The notes under the pieces are model-generated. The model saw only the letters and a program-made list of their open reading frames with translations. It did no database searches and was not told where the DNA came from. A stretch of DNA of 64,000 nt from Aureococcus anophagefferens (taxonomy: Eukaryota; Sar; Pelagophyceae; Pelagomonadales; Pelagomonadaceae): the NCBI RefSeq assembly GCF_000186865.1, contig NW_008705571.1, positions 1,333,373-1,397,372 on the forward strand, written 5' to 3'. A program made the translations under genes and the position numbers. This document shows positions 19,672 to 28,598 of this stretch, one piece after another. Position 1 is the stretch's first letter. Every line of letters starts with the position of its first letter.

Positions 19672-21384
19672 ATGCGGGCCGCCCTCCTCGCCCTCGCCGG
19701 GCTGCGCCGCTTCGCGGCCCCCACGCAGTGCCGCTACCGCTACGGCAGCGAGGAGTTCGTCTCCGCGGAGACGCTCGAGAACTACATCCTGGGCGACGCG
19801 GGCAACGAGCGCGGCGACCGCACGGACCTCTACGACGCGTCCGTGCGGCCCTCGTCCGCGGCCGCGGACGACCTGTACGCGGCGCCGACGGCCGTGTCCT
19901 TCGACTTCGAGCTCCTCGAGTTCCGCATGAACGAGGAGGACAACTCGTGGAGCATCGCGGGCGACGCGACGACGCGCTGGCTCGACCCGCGCCTGGCCTT
20001 CAACACGAGCGACGCGTGCACCGCGATCTGGCGCGTGTCGCCGAGCCACTGGTTCAAGGTCTGGCAGCCGAACCTCTACATCAAGAACCAGCTCGAGACG
20101 CCGACCGTCGCGACGACGGCGACGGCGACCATGTTCATCTCCGAGATGGGGGGCGTCACGTGGCGCTACCACCTCGTCATCCGCATGCGGTGCCTCATGC
20201 GCTTCAGCCGGATGCCCTTCGACACGCAGCAGTGCGCGATCATGGTCCAGTCGCTGAACTACGACGCCCGCCAGGTCGCGCTGGCCCGGACGTCGACGCT
20301 GAGCTTCGAGCAGCTCGACAACGACCGCCCCCTGACGAACGCGCAGTGGTCCGTCGAGTCGACGTTCTGCATGTCCCGCGCCGTCAACATCGTCTCGGGC
20401 GGCGTGCCCTTCGCGTTCTCGCAGCTCGCGCACGTCGTCGACATCCGGCGGCGCCACATGTACCACGTCAACGAGATCTTCATCCCCGCCTTCTTCTTCT
20501 TCCTCGTGACCTACTGCGGCTTCTGGATCGAGCGCACGAGCGCGCCCGCGCGCGTGTCCATCGCCGTGCTCCCCGTGCTCATCACGCACTCGTTCATCAA
20601 CCACGTCTACGACTCGCTGCAGCAGCTGCCCTACTACACGGTGCTGACCATGTACCTGACGGCGCTGCAGTACTTCGGGATCCTCGCCGTCGTCGAGTAC
20701 GCGGCGGTGCAGCACTTCCTCGCGCGGGAGCGCGCGGCGGCGAAGCGCCACTCGCAGCTCGCGAAGCTCCTCTCGAACATCGAGGCCGTCTTCGAGGACC
20801 TCGGCAGCCCCGCCGGCGGCGACGACGGCGGCGCCCGCGACGGCGACCTCGGCGCGCTCAACGCCGCCCTCGAGGAGCCGCCGAAGCCCGCGCTCGCGCG
20901 GAGGAAGTCGAGCCGCGGCGCGGAGTGCAGCCTCGTGCGCCTCATGTCCGCCAAGGGGTCGAACCCCGTCGCGGAGCGCGCCGTCGCCGCGGTCCGCGCG
21001 TGCTACGCGTCCGCGGACCTCGACGGCGACGGCCGCGTGTCCGTGCGCGAGTTCACGTTCGCCCTGCAGAACTACGGCATCTACGAGGTGCCTGCGCACG
21101 CGCGCCTCGCGCTGTCCAACTACCGCCACGCCGAGGGCGCCGACGACGGCGACGGCCACCTGACCGAGCAGGAGTTCGCGGGCTTCCTCCTGCGCTACGA
21201 GGACTTCCGCATCGCCGACATCTTCCCCAACGAGCTCGACTGGAGCCCGGCCCACTTCCTCTACCACCCGCGGTCGCTCCAGCTCGACATCTTCTTCCGC
21301 TGGACCTTCATCCCCGCGGCCGTCGCCGTGACGACCATCGTCTGCTTCTACGTCCACGGCGACAACGCGCTCTTCTCGGCGTAA
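19672..21384 (+). CDS. Cys-loop (pentameric) ligand-gated ion channel with EF-hand pair
   Basis: 570 residues in a single exon, ATG at 19672 followed by a probable signal peptide. Extracellular beta domain: WLDPRLAF, HWFKVWQPNLYIKN (the conserved W-x-P region) and a canonical Cys-loop, C174 and C188 with exactly 13 residues between and RMPFDTQQC inside. Four membrane segments: M1 about 268-287 (IFIPAFFFFLVTYCGFW), M2 290-312, M3 320-345, M4 540-562. Between M3 and M4 sit a perfect EF-hand loop DLDGDGRVSVREF (450-462) and a second DDGDGHLTEQEF (491-502). The channel opens on an unknown ligand, and intracellular Ca2+ probably modulates it; the latter is inference. M2 is unusual, without the Pro/Ala-Gly-rich entry of animal receptors, so ion selectivity is not predictable. 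Confidence 0.92.
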   Translation: MRAALLALAGLRRFAAPTQCRYRYGSEEFVSAETLENYILGDAGNERGDRTDLYDASVRPSSAAADDLYAAPTAVSFDFELLEFRMNEEDNSWSIAGDATTRWLDPRLAFNTSDACTAIWRVSPSHWFKVWQPNLYIKNQLETPTVATTATATMFISEMGGVTWRYHLVIRMRCLMRFSRMPFDTQQCAIMVQSLNYDARQVALARTSTLSFEQLDNDRPLTNAQWSVESTFCMSRAVNIVSGGVPFAFSQLAHVVDIRRRHMYHVNEIFIPAFFFFLVTYCGFWIERTSAPARVSIAVLPVLITHSFINHVYDSLQQLPYYTVLTMYLTALQYFGILAVVEYAAVQHFLARERAAAKRHSQLAKLLSNIEAVFEDLGSPAGGDDGGARDGDLGALNAALEEPPKPALARRKSSRGAECSLVRLMSAKGSNPVAERAVAAVRACYASADLDGDGRVSVREFTFALQNYGIYEVPAHARLALSNYRHAEGADDGDGHLTEQEFAGFLLRYEDFRIADIFPNELDWSPAHFLYHPRSLQLDIFFRWTFIPAAVAVTTIVCFYVHGDNALFSA

Positions 21385-21915
21385 CACTGGCGTCGCCGTC
21401 GAGCGCGCGCTCGGGGCCGGGCTCGCGCGCGATCTCCGTCCCGTACGCGTCGTGGTCCCAGCGCGATACCCACGACCTCGAGTCTCGACGACTCGGACGC
21501 GCCCGCCCCGCGCGCGCCCGCACGAGCGTGGCGTGGGCACGTCGCGTGGTGGTCCGACGTGGGCTCGATGTCCGTGACGCGGCTGCCGCGCGGGCACGCG
21601 CCTTCGGCCCTTCGCCCTTCGTAAAAACGAGCGCCGCCTGCGTGGCCGAGCGCTCGCAGCTCGCAGTGGTACCGCGGGCCGCGAGGCCTTTCGCGGTGAT
21701 ATGGGAGATAGCAGGGCTTTACCACGCCGCCGGCGGGGCCCGGCGTGTTTCGGGACCGGGGGCGGGCGGCCGGTGAAGCGGAGGGAGGGAGGCGGGAAGG
21801 GAAGGGCGGGGCTGGGGTTGCGGTTTTTCGGACCGGCGTACGATGATGATGACGACGATGACAACGATGACGACGATGAATCAAACAAAGCTCGCCGGTC
21901 CGGGGCGGACGGCGC
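21385..21915. other. Intergenic, convergent; triplet microsatellite
   Basis: 531 bp between two convergent stops. It contains a GAT/GAC triplet run at 21841-21880. No gene is seen. Confidence 0.6.
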
Positions 21916-23358
21916 CTAGTACGGGGACCAGGGCATGTACGTCTCGCCGACGTAGTCGACGGGGTACTCGTACGACGTCGTGCCGGTGACCTCCTCGGCC
22001 TCGTTGTACAAGTCGCAGTAGCCCGCCGTGTACTTGGCGCACATGTCGTCCCCGTCCCAGACGGGGTTGCTGACGAAGGAGAGCGGGTCGAGGATCATGA
22101 AGTCCGAGAGGTCGCCGTTCCCGTAGAACTCCTGCGGCGCGGCGCCGATGGTGCACGAGTACGGGTGCGTCGGGTCGTCCACCGGGATGCAGAAGTGGAG
22201 GCCCCACGTGCGGCCGTGGGCGAGGGCCAGGCCGCCGGCCGCGGCCGAGGCCTCGCCGAACGCTTCCGCGTTCTCGGGGCTGTAGGTGTGGGCGAGGAGC
22301 GCGTTCGACTGGGGCTCGTACTTGTCGATCGGGCAGACGCCGAAGAAGTCGATCGTGCCGTCCTTGAGGGGCTTGTAGAAGGGCCACATCTGGCCGTTCT
22401 CCATGTGGGGGCCAGCCTGGTGGATGTGGAAGCAGGCCTTCGGGAGGCCCATGAACTTGGCGTCGCCGTCCGCGTCGCAGGGGTCGTACTCGATGGCGAT
22501 GGCCGAGAGGTACGTGGCCTTGAGGGTGATGTCCGAAGCGTCGTACTTCGTGGGCTTGTAGATGATCGAGCCGCTCGCGGCTTCGTAGCCGGTGTCGTTG
22601 AGGGCGTAGAGGAAACCCTCGGACTCCCAGTGGTCTTTGAAGAAGACCGGGCCGTCCGCGGTCGAGCCGGTGGGGTCCTCGCCGAACTCGTAGTCCTCGG
22701 TGTCCGTCGTGTAGGCGGCGAGGTTGATGGCGAAGTAGGAGAAGTTCCCGGAGCCGGCCGACGACGCGCCCACGTTGACGCCGAGGCCCATGTTGATGAG
22801 GTTCGCGAAGTTGTGCGGGAAGAAGACCGCGCGGTAATTGCCGTACATGTCCGTGCCGGTCTCGAACAGGGCCTCGAGGCCCGCCTCCGAGTTCCAGACC
22901 TCGTAGATCTGCGCCCAGATGTCCTTCATGGACGCGCCGATGCCGTAGACGTCCTCGTCCGTGTCGAAGTCGAGCCCGCAGGCCACGTTCATGTTCGTGA
23001 GCTGGTACGGCTTGCAGATGTCGTTGATGTCGAGGCCCGAGCAGTAGGTCTCGTAGTCGAGGCCCGCCTCCGTGCACTGCACGACGCAGCCCTTGTCGGC
23101 CATGTAGTTCTGGGTCAGGCACAGCGGCGTGTACATGTTGCCGACGTCGACCTCCGCGGAGTCGCCCGACAAGATGATCTCGCGGGGGTACGACTTGGTC
23201 GTGTAGAGGCGCATGACGGGGCCCGTCTGCACCCAGTTGAGGCTGCCCGGCGCGTCGTCCGTCGACGGGGCCGCGAGCGTGCACGTGCTGGCCGCCGTGC
23301 TCACGTAGCCGAAGCCGGAGACGGCGGGGAGGGCGGCGAGGGCGGCGGCGACCTTCAT
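21916..23358 (-). CDS. Secreted protein of unknown function
   Basis: 480 residues, ATG at 23358. The first 16 residues (MKVAAALAALPAVSGF) look like a signal peptide. The mature protein is acidic, rich in Tyr, Asp and Gly, with about 18 cysteines (CTLAAP, CLTQNY, CVVQC, YCSGLDINDIC, CFHIHQAGPH, CPIDKY, CTIGAA, CAKYTAGYC), suggesting disulphides and an extracellular site. It has no membrane segment. CFHIHQAGPHMENGQMWPFY and YLSAIAIEYDPCDADGD are distinctive, and the second could bind metal. Codon use is less extreme than in its neighbours, with many AAG, TAC and ATC, which often marks a highly expressed gene. I do not recognise the family. Divergent from the receptor gene with about 170 bp between starts. 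Confidence 0.8.
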   Translation of the reverse strand: MKVAAALAALPAVSGFGYVSTAASTCTLAAPSTDDAPGSLNWVQTGPVMRLYTTKSYPREIILSGDSAEVDVGNMYTPLCLTQNYMADKGCVVQCTEAGLDYETYCSGLDINDICKPYQLTNMNVACGLDFDTDEDVYGIGASMKDIWAQIYEVWNSEAGLEALFETGTDMYGNYRAVFFPHNFANLINMGLGVNVGASSAGSGNFSYFAINLAAYTTDTEDYEFGEDPTGSTADGPVFFKDHWESEGFLYALNDTGYEAASGSIIYKPTKYDASDITLKATYLSAIAIEYDPCDADGDAKFMGLPKACFHIHQAGPHMENGQMWPFYKPLKDGTIDFFGVCPIDKYEPQSNALLAHTYSPENAEAFGEASAAAGGLALAHGRTWGLHFCIPVDDPTHPYSCTIGAAPQEFYGNGDLSDFMILDPLSFVSNPVWDGDDMCAKYTAGYCDLYNEAEEVTGTTSYEYPVDYVGETYMPWSPY

Positions 23359-23529
23359 GGTGGCTGCTTTGCGATCGACGGCGGGCGTGGACTGCGACGG
23401 CGACAAATTTGGGCTGCTGAAAAATCTATTCGTTTCAACATCGGTTGATCGCATGGATCTCATCCAACGCCAAGGTGACGCAGTATTGAAGGTACCTCGC
23501 CAGAGGGCAGCCCCTGGATAGAGAATAAC

Positions 23530-26500
23530 ATGGTGGGCGTCCCCGCGACGCTGTCGCTGCTCTTCGGGGCCCCGGGCCTCTGGTACCGGGAGACCATGCG
23601 CGAGACCCAGTCGGGCTTCCTCTGGGCCATCGACGAGGTGAACAACTCGACGGACTGGCTGCCGGACACGCAGCTCACGAGCTACAGCGGCATGACGAGT
23701 TGCAACCTCCTGAGCGGCATCGACCTCGGCAACGAGTGGCGCGCCGCGGCGCCTCGGCCCTCGTTCTCGCCGAAGACACCGTCCCATCGCCGAAGACACC
23801 GTCCCATCGTAGGCTCGCGGCGACGCCCGACGCGGAGCTCGGCGGCATCGTCGGCGAGTCGTGCAGCGACGGCACGATCGGGCTGAGCTACCCGAGCTAC
23901 AGCAAGTCCGTCGCCCAGGTCTCCTACGCGTCGACGTCCAAGGACCTGAGCGACAAGACGCGCTACCCGCTCCTGAGCCGCGCCATGGCGAGCGACGCCG
24001 TCGGCATCGAGGCGCTCATCGCCGCGATGGACGAGTTCGCGTACGACTCCATCGGCGTGCTCACGGAGACGGAGTCGACGTTCAACGCGAACCTGCTGGA
24101 GGTGCTGAACCAGCTCTACGCGGACCGCGTGGCCATGTCCATCAGCATGGAGGCCACGATCGACCATTGGGCCGCGCGCTTCGGCGCGGACGTGCTGGGC
24201 CACGCCGTCGGGTCGAACCTCCGCGTCTGGGTCCTCCTCATGTACGGCGACATGCAGACGGAGATGCTCGAGATCTTGGCCGCGAACCACTCGCTGTCGG
24301 AGCACGTCTTCCTGACCAACAGCCAGGTCGACAACCACCGCAAGTCCATCCCCGACGAGTGCCGCGTCGTCTACGTGCGCGAGCGCGTCGCGGACGTCGA
24401 CGCCTTCGAGGCGCGGTGGCAGGCGGACCTCCCGGAGAGCCTCCGGGAGAACTCGCCCCTCCGCTACCTCGTCGGCAACGGCTCCACGGCGGCGTCGCGC
24501 GAGACCTTCGAGCTCCACTCCTGGGCGGCCTACGCCTACGACGCGACCTGGGCGCTCGCCAAGGCCGTCCACGGCGCGGTCTACGACCGCGGCGCCTACA
24601 ACGGCACGCTCGACGGCTACCTCGTCTCCGACGACCTGCGCGCGCGGGTCATACCGGACGCGGCCACGGGGCCCTGGCTGCTCGACGACAACGGCGACAT
24701 CGAGCGCACCTTCGAGGTCGTCCACTGCAGGCCCGTGACGGGCGGCCGCCTCGTCGACGACGGCTGCGAGGTCGTCTACCACTGGAACGCGACGTCGGGG
24801 CTCGTCGCCGCCGTCGACGACCCGGACGCGGACATCCCGCCGGACCGCTTCGCGCCGTCGCGCATGGCGCCCTACAACAGCGTCATCGACGGCGACGCCG
24901 CCGTGTCGTGGTCCTTCGACGTCGACGCCGACCTCAGGGCAGGACAAGAGAGATTCAACGTCGCTTCAACGTGAGTGTTCCGCGCGCGCGCGTTCTGGAA
25001 AAAGCACCCACGCTTCGAGACCGTTCCGAGAGATGATCGCTCGTCCAAAAATCAGCCGAAACGAGCGGAAAACGACCGAGAGAGGAGCCTTTGAAGTTGG
25101 GAATTTCGCACCCTTGTCCTGCCCAGGCCGACCTCCGCGGCGCCGCGGTCGAGGACGTCCGCCTCCGGAGCTACGAGGGCGGCGCCTTCCAGTTCGAGGC
25201 GTCGCTCGGCGCCGCCGCGCGGTCCTACCCGCTGGCGACCCTGAGCCTGTCCGCCGCCGCCGTCGCCGAGTACAACGCGACGTGCGTGCGCACGTCCGTC
25301 GAGACGTCCGGCGGCGACGGCGCGTGGTCGAACGCGACGTGCGAGCTGTGCCACGCGGGCTACGAGCTCACGGCCGGCGAGACGTGCGGCGCCTGCGCGC
25401 CGGGCTTCTACAGCGAGAAGGGCGGCGTCTGCGAGCCCTGCGCCGTGGGCTCGTACTCGGCCTTCCGCGGCGCGACGGTCTGCGAATTCTGCGTGGGCGC
25501 CGAGTTCCAGCCCCTCCCCGGCCAGGCGGCCTGCGAGGCGTGCCCGCGCAACTCCTACCGCGACCTGAGCCTGCTGACGCCCCACACGCTCGAGAGCTGC
25601 GTCTGCGTCGAGGGCTCGTACGCGCCGTACGTCAACGCGACGGGCACGGAGTGCCTCGACTGCCCGTCCTACGGCGAGTGCCCCGGCGGCACCGCGCCGC
25701 CCCAGCCGAAGAAGGGCGCCTACGGCTACTCCCTGAACCAGCTGCAGAAGAAGGGCCTCGAGCCGCCCATCCGCTACGCGCTCTGCGAGCCGGGCCACTG
25801 CACGGGCGGCTACCCGGCGAACGGCTGCGAGCGGGGCTTCGAGGGCAAGCTCTGCGAGCGGCCCGTCAACGACGAGTACTTCCTCGTCGGCGAGGACCTG
25901 TTCTCGTGCCCGGAGAACGACGCGGGCATGTTCCTCCTCTACGGCGTCGTGCTCGCGCTCCGCCGCGCGGGACTCGAACCTTCGATCCGACTTCAATGTA
26001 AGCGACCGTTTTCACACGAGCGCTTCTGTGGTGCTTCGAGAACTCGACGAGAGCCATCGATTCGTCCAAAAGTTACTCGAATCGACGTCGACGTGTCCGA
26101 AGTTTGGCGGGGACCCCCCGAACCGGCGGTCGACGTCCACGCAGGTGCTCTGGATCTGCATCAACGTCTTCGTCTGCGAGGCGCTCCCGACGGTGGACCA
26201 GGCCATCACCATGGGCCAGATCGTCGCCGTCATCTACGAGAACTCGGGCGTGGCCTTCCCGTCGCAGCTCAACTACCTCCACACCCCCTTGCAGGTGCTC
26301 CTCTTCGACGTCAACATCGTCACGCCCGAGTGCTTCGGCTTCAAGTACCACGTCGCCGACGGCCTCGTGTTCCAGCTCATGGTGCTGGCCCTCTTCGCGA
26401 CGTGCTACGCGCTGCCCTTCCTCGCGCTGCCCGCGCGCGCGGCGCTCGCCAGGGCAGGACAAGAGAGCGAAATTCCCAACTTCAAAGGCTCCGATCTCGG

Positions 26501-28404
26501 CCATTTTCCACTCGTTCGGCTGATTTTTGGACGAGCGATCATCTCTCGGAACGGTCTCGAAGCGTGGATGTTTTTTCCGGAACGCGCGCGCGCGGAACAC
26601 TCACGTTGAAGCGACGTTGAATCACTCTTGTGCTGCCCAGGCGCTCGCCGCGGCGCTCCCGGGCCGCGTCGCGCCGCCGCCGGGCGCGGGCGCGGCGACG
26701 CGCGAGCCCTGGTACTCCCACTTCCACCCGGTCTACGGCGAGGCCTACTCCGGCTTCTTCAGCCGGCTCTTCCGCATCACGGCCGTCTGCTACGTGTCCA
26801 TCGCCATCTCCGCGTACGAGGTCTTCCCCTGCCGCCACGTGCTCGGCGAGAAGCTCATGGCCGGCAACGTCGACGCCGAGTGCGGGGGGACCGCGCACAA
26901 GGCGGACATGCTCGTCGGCACCCTCACCTTCGCGGCCATCGTCGTCGGCTTCCCGCTCGCCGTCGTCGTCCACCTCTACGCTTCCAAAAAACGCTACGGC
27001 GGCCTCCACACGCCGCACCTCCTCGCGCGCTTCGGCTCGTTCTACGGCGACTACCGCAGCGACGTCCAGGTCTACTGGTACGGCTTCGAGACGACGGCCG
27101 TCGTCGGCGTGTGCCTCGCCTGCGTGTGCTTCACGTCCGCGGCGCTGTCGGTCGTGCTCACGACGACGATCGTCTTCGTCATGTACCTCGCGGCCTTTGG
27201 GGTGCGGCCCTACACGGGCATCCTCCAGACGACCATGGCCCACGACCTCTACTGCTGCGGCCTCATGTTCTGCGCGGGGTCCGTCCTGCTGCTCGAGGAC
27301 GACGGCTCGCGGACGACGGTCGGCGACAAGACGCTCGGCGAGCTCTACATCCACTGCAGCGTCGCCCTCTGGTTCTACGCGCTCCGCCACTCGTTCACGG
27401 AGTTCGTGGAGCTCGGCGTCCATACGCGCATCGACGAGCGCCTCAAGGGCGTCTTCGACGAGCCCGAGCCCGACGCGCTCCTCCCCCGGACGCCGCGCGC
27501 GTCGAAGCTCGCCCAGGACCTCATCAAGCAGGCCACCGAGGGGTCGAACGTGCCCGACGACGTCCGGGACGCGGCGGCCTTCTTCCGCAAGAACCGGCAG
27601 CTCCTGGGGCACCTCGACGACAACGTGTCGCGCCTCGCGGACCCCGCGGCCTACCTCGCGGCCGTCGGCGCGGCGCTGGAGCCCTACGTCGCGGACACGT
27701 CGCCGCTGTCGGCCTACAGCAGCGACCGGCGCGCGTCCTACTGGTGCCGCGTCGCCGCGGCGATCCCGAACCTGCTCCACTACGCGACGTCGATCGACGA
27801 CGCGCACCGCGCGCACCTCTTCCAGGCCTTCCGGGAGCTCCAGGTGCGCGAATCGGAGACGGCGCTCGCGGATGTCGTGTTGACCAGGTTCCGGGGGCCC
27901 CTGCTCCACGCGCTGCTGTCCGCGCCGCCGGCGGAGGCCGCGCGGATCCGCGAGTACGCGCTCGCCGTCGTCGCCGCGCGGCCCGGCGACGTCGCGGGCG
28001 GCGCGTTCGGCGCCGCCGTGGCCGTCGGCGACGGCTTCGAGGGCGCGGTGGCGGCGGCCGCCCGCGCGATCGCCCCGCGGTCGCGCGGCGGCGCGCGCGC
28101 CTCGCGGCCGGCGGCGATGAGCCGAGACGCGTCCGTCGCGTCGCTCAACTGCAGCCGGCGCGAGTCCACGTTCAGCGCCCTCGAGGACCGCGCGCTGTCC
28201 GCCGCCGCCGCCGACGACGAGGACCAGCAGGCGATCCTCGAGTCCATGAAGGCGAAGATCGCCGCGGGCGTCGCGGACCGCCACCGCGACGAGGAGGCCG
28301 CGTCGGCGGACGGCGAGTCGCCCGCCGGCGTCCAGGTGACCCTGGCCCTCGGCCTGCCGACGAACGGCGTCTGCTGTCGCACGGCGTGCGATGCGGGCGA
28401 GTAG
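23530..28404 (+). CDS. ANF-ligand-binding / Cys-rich / multi-TM receptor-like protein
   Basis: 1,414 residues from exons 23530-23735, 23813-24938, 25127-25966, 26145-26453 and 26641-28404. Residues about 1-430 resemble the family C GPCR/natriuretic-receptor ligand-binding fold: ETQSGFLWAIDEVNNS, DAELGGIVGESCSDG, then VAQVSYASTSKDLSDKTRYP. Residues about 490-690 are Cys-rich ephrin-receptor/TNFR-like repeats (CELCHAGYEL, CGACAPGFYSEKGGVCEPCAVGSYS). After these come about eight membrane segments, not a standard 7TM_3 domain but the TRP/polycystin-like block (VQVYWYGFETTAVVGVCLACVC, AAFGVRPYTG) that follows Cys-rich repeats in many protist proteins. A 370-residue cytoplasmic tail closes it. Intron 1 (77 bp) is ordinary; the other three are introners. 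The 5' end may be incomplete because no clear signal peptide precedes the first ATG. Confidence 0.82.
23736..23812 (+). repeat. 77-bp intron containing a tandem duplication
   Basis: Donor GA/GTGGCG, acceptor CATCGTAG. A 20-bp unit (GCCGAAGACACCGTCCCATC) is tandemly duplicated at 23770-23809, directly before the acceptor. Splicing gives LGNELAATPDAELGG, as expected for this fold. It is not an introner. Confidence 0.75.
24935..25126 (+). mobile_element. Introner family B (copy 2)
   Basis: 192 bp, CAGGGCAGGACAAGAG to CCCTTGTCCTGCCCAG; perfect target duplication GCCGACCT (24927-24934 and 25127-25134). Intron 24939-25126, GC-AG, junction VDADLR/ADLRGAA. A textbook GTGAGT lies 36 nt inside, but using it would shift the frame. 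Confidence 0.92.
25963..26144 (-). mobile_element. Introner family A, reversed, diverged, GC donor
   Basis: 182 bp, CCGCGCGGGAC to GTCCACGCAG. Target duplication GCGCTCCG and GTGCTCTG (6 of 8). Intron 25967-26144 starts GC; removal joins VLALRR to VLWICINVFVC in frame. Confidence 0.85.
26450..26640 (-). mobile_element. Introner family B, reversed (copy 3)
   Basis: 191 bp; perfect target duplication GCGCTCGC (26442-26449 and 26641-26648). Intron 26454-26640, GC-AG. Because it is reversed, the internal GTGAGT of the forward copies is absent, yet the same 4-nt-in junction again restores the frame. Confidence 0.92.
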
Positions 28405-28598
28405 CCTCCTTCGACGTCCTCGACGCGGGCTCGACGGGCCGCGGCGCGCGCCTACCCCCCCCGCGTTTCGATCGCGAAGAAGCGCGAACACGGCTCCCCC
28501 ACGTGCGATCGCCAAGAAACAGACGACCGTGCGGCTCCCTCCACGCCGGCGGCGTGGCGTAAGCAAGGTACGTCGCGACGACGCGCAACGTGGCCGCG

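Noticed and set aside
24963..24975. GTGAGT inside family B introners as the true donor
   Set aside because: It has the best consensus, but using it adds 44 nt and shifts the frame in each forward copy, and reversed copies lack it. The GC junction fits all five.
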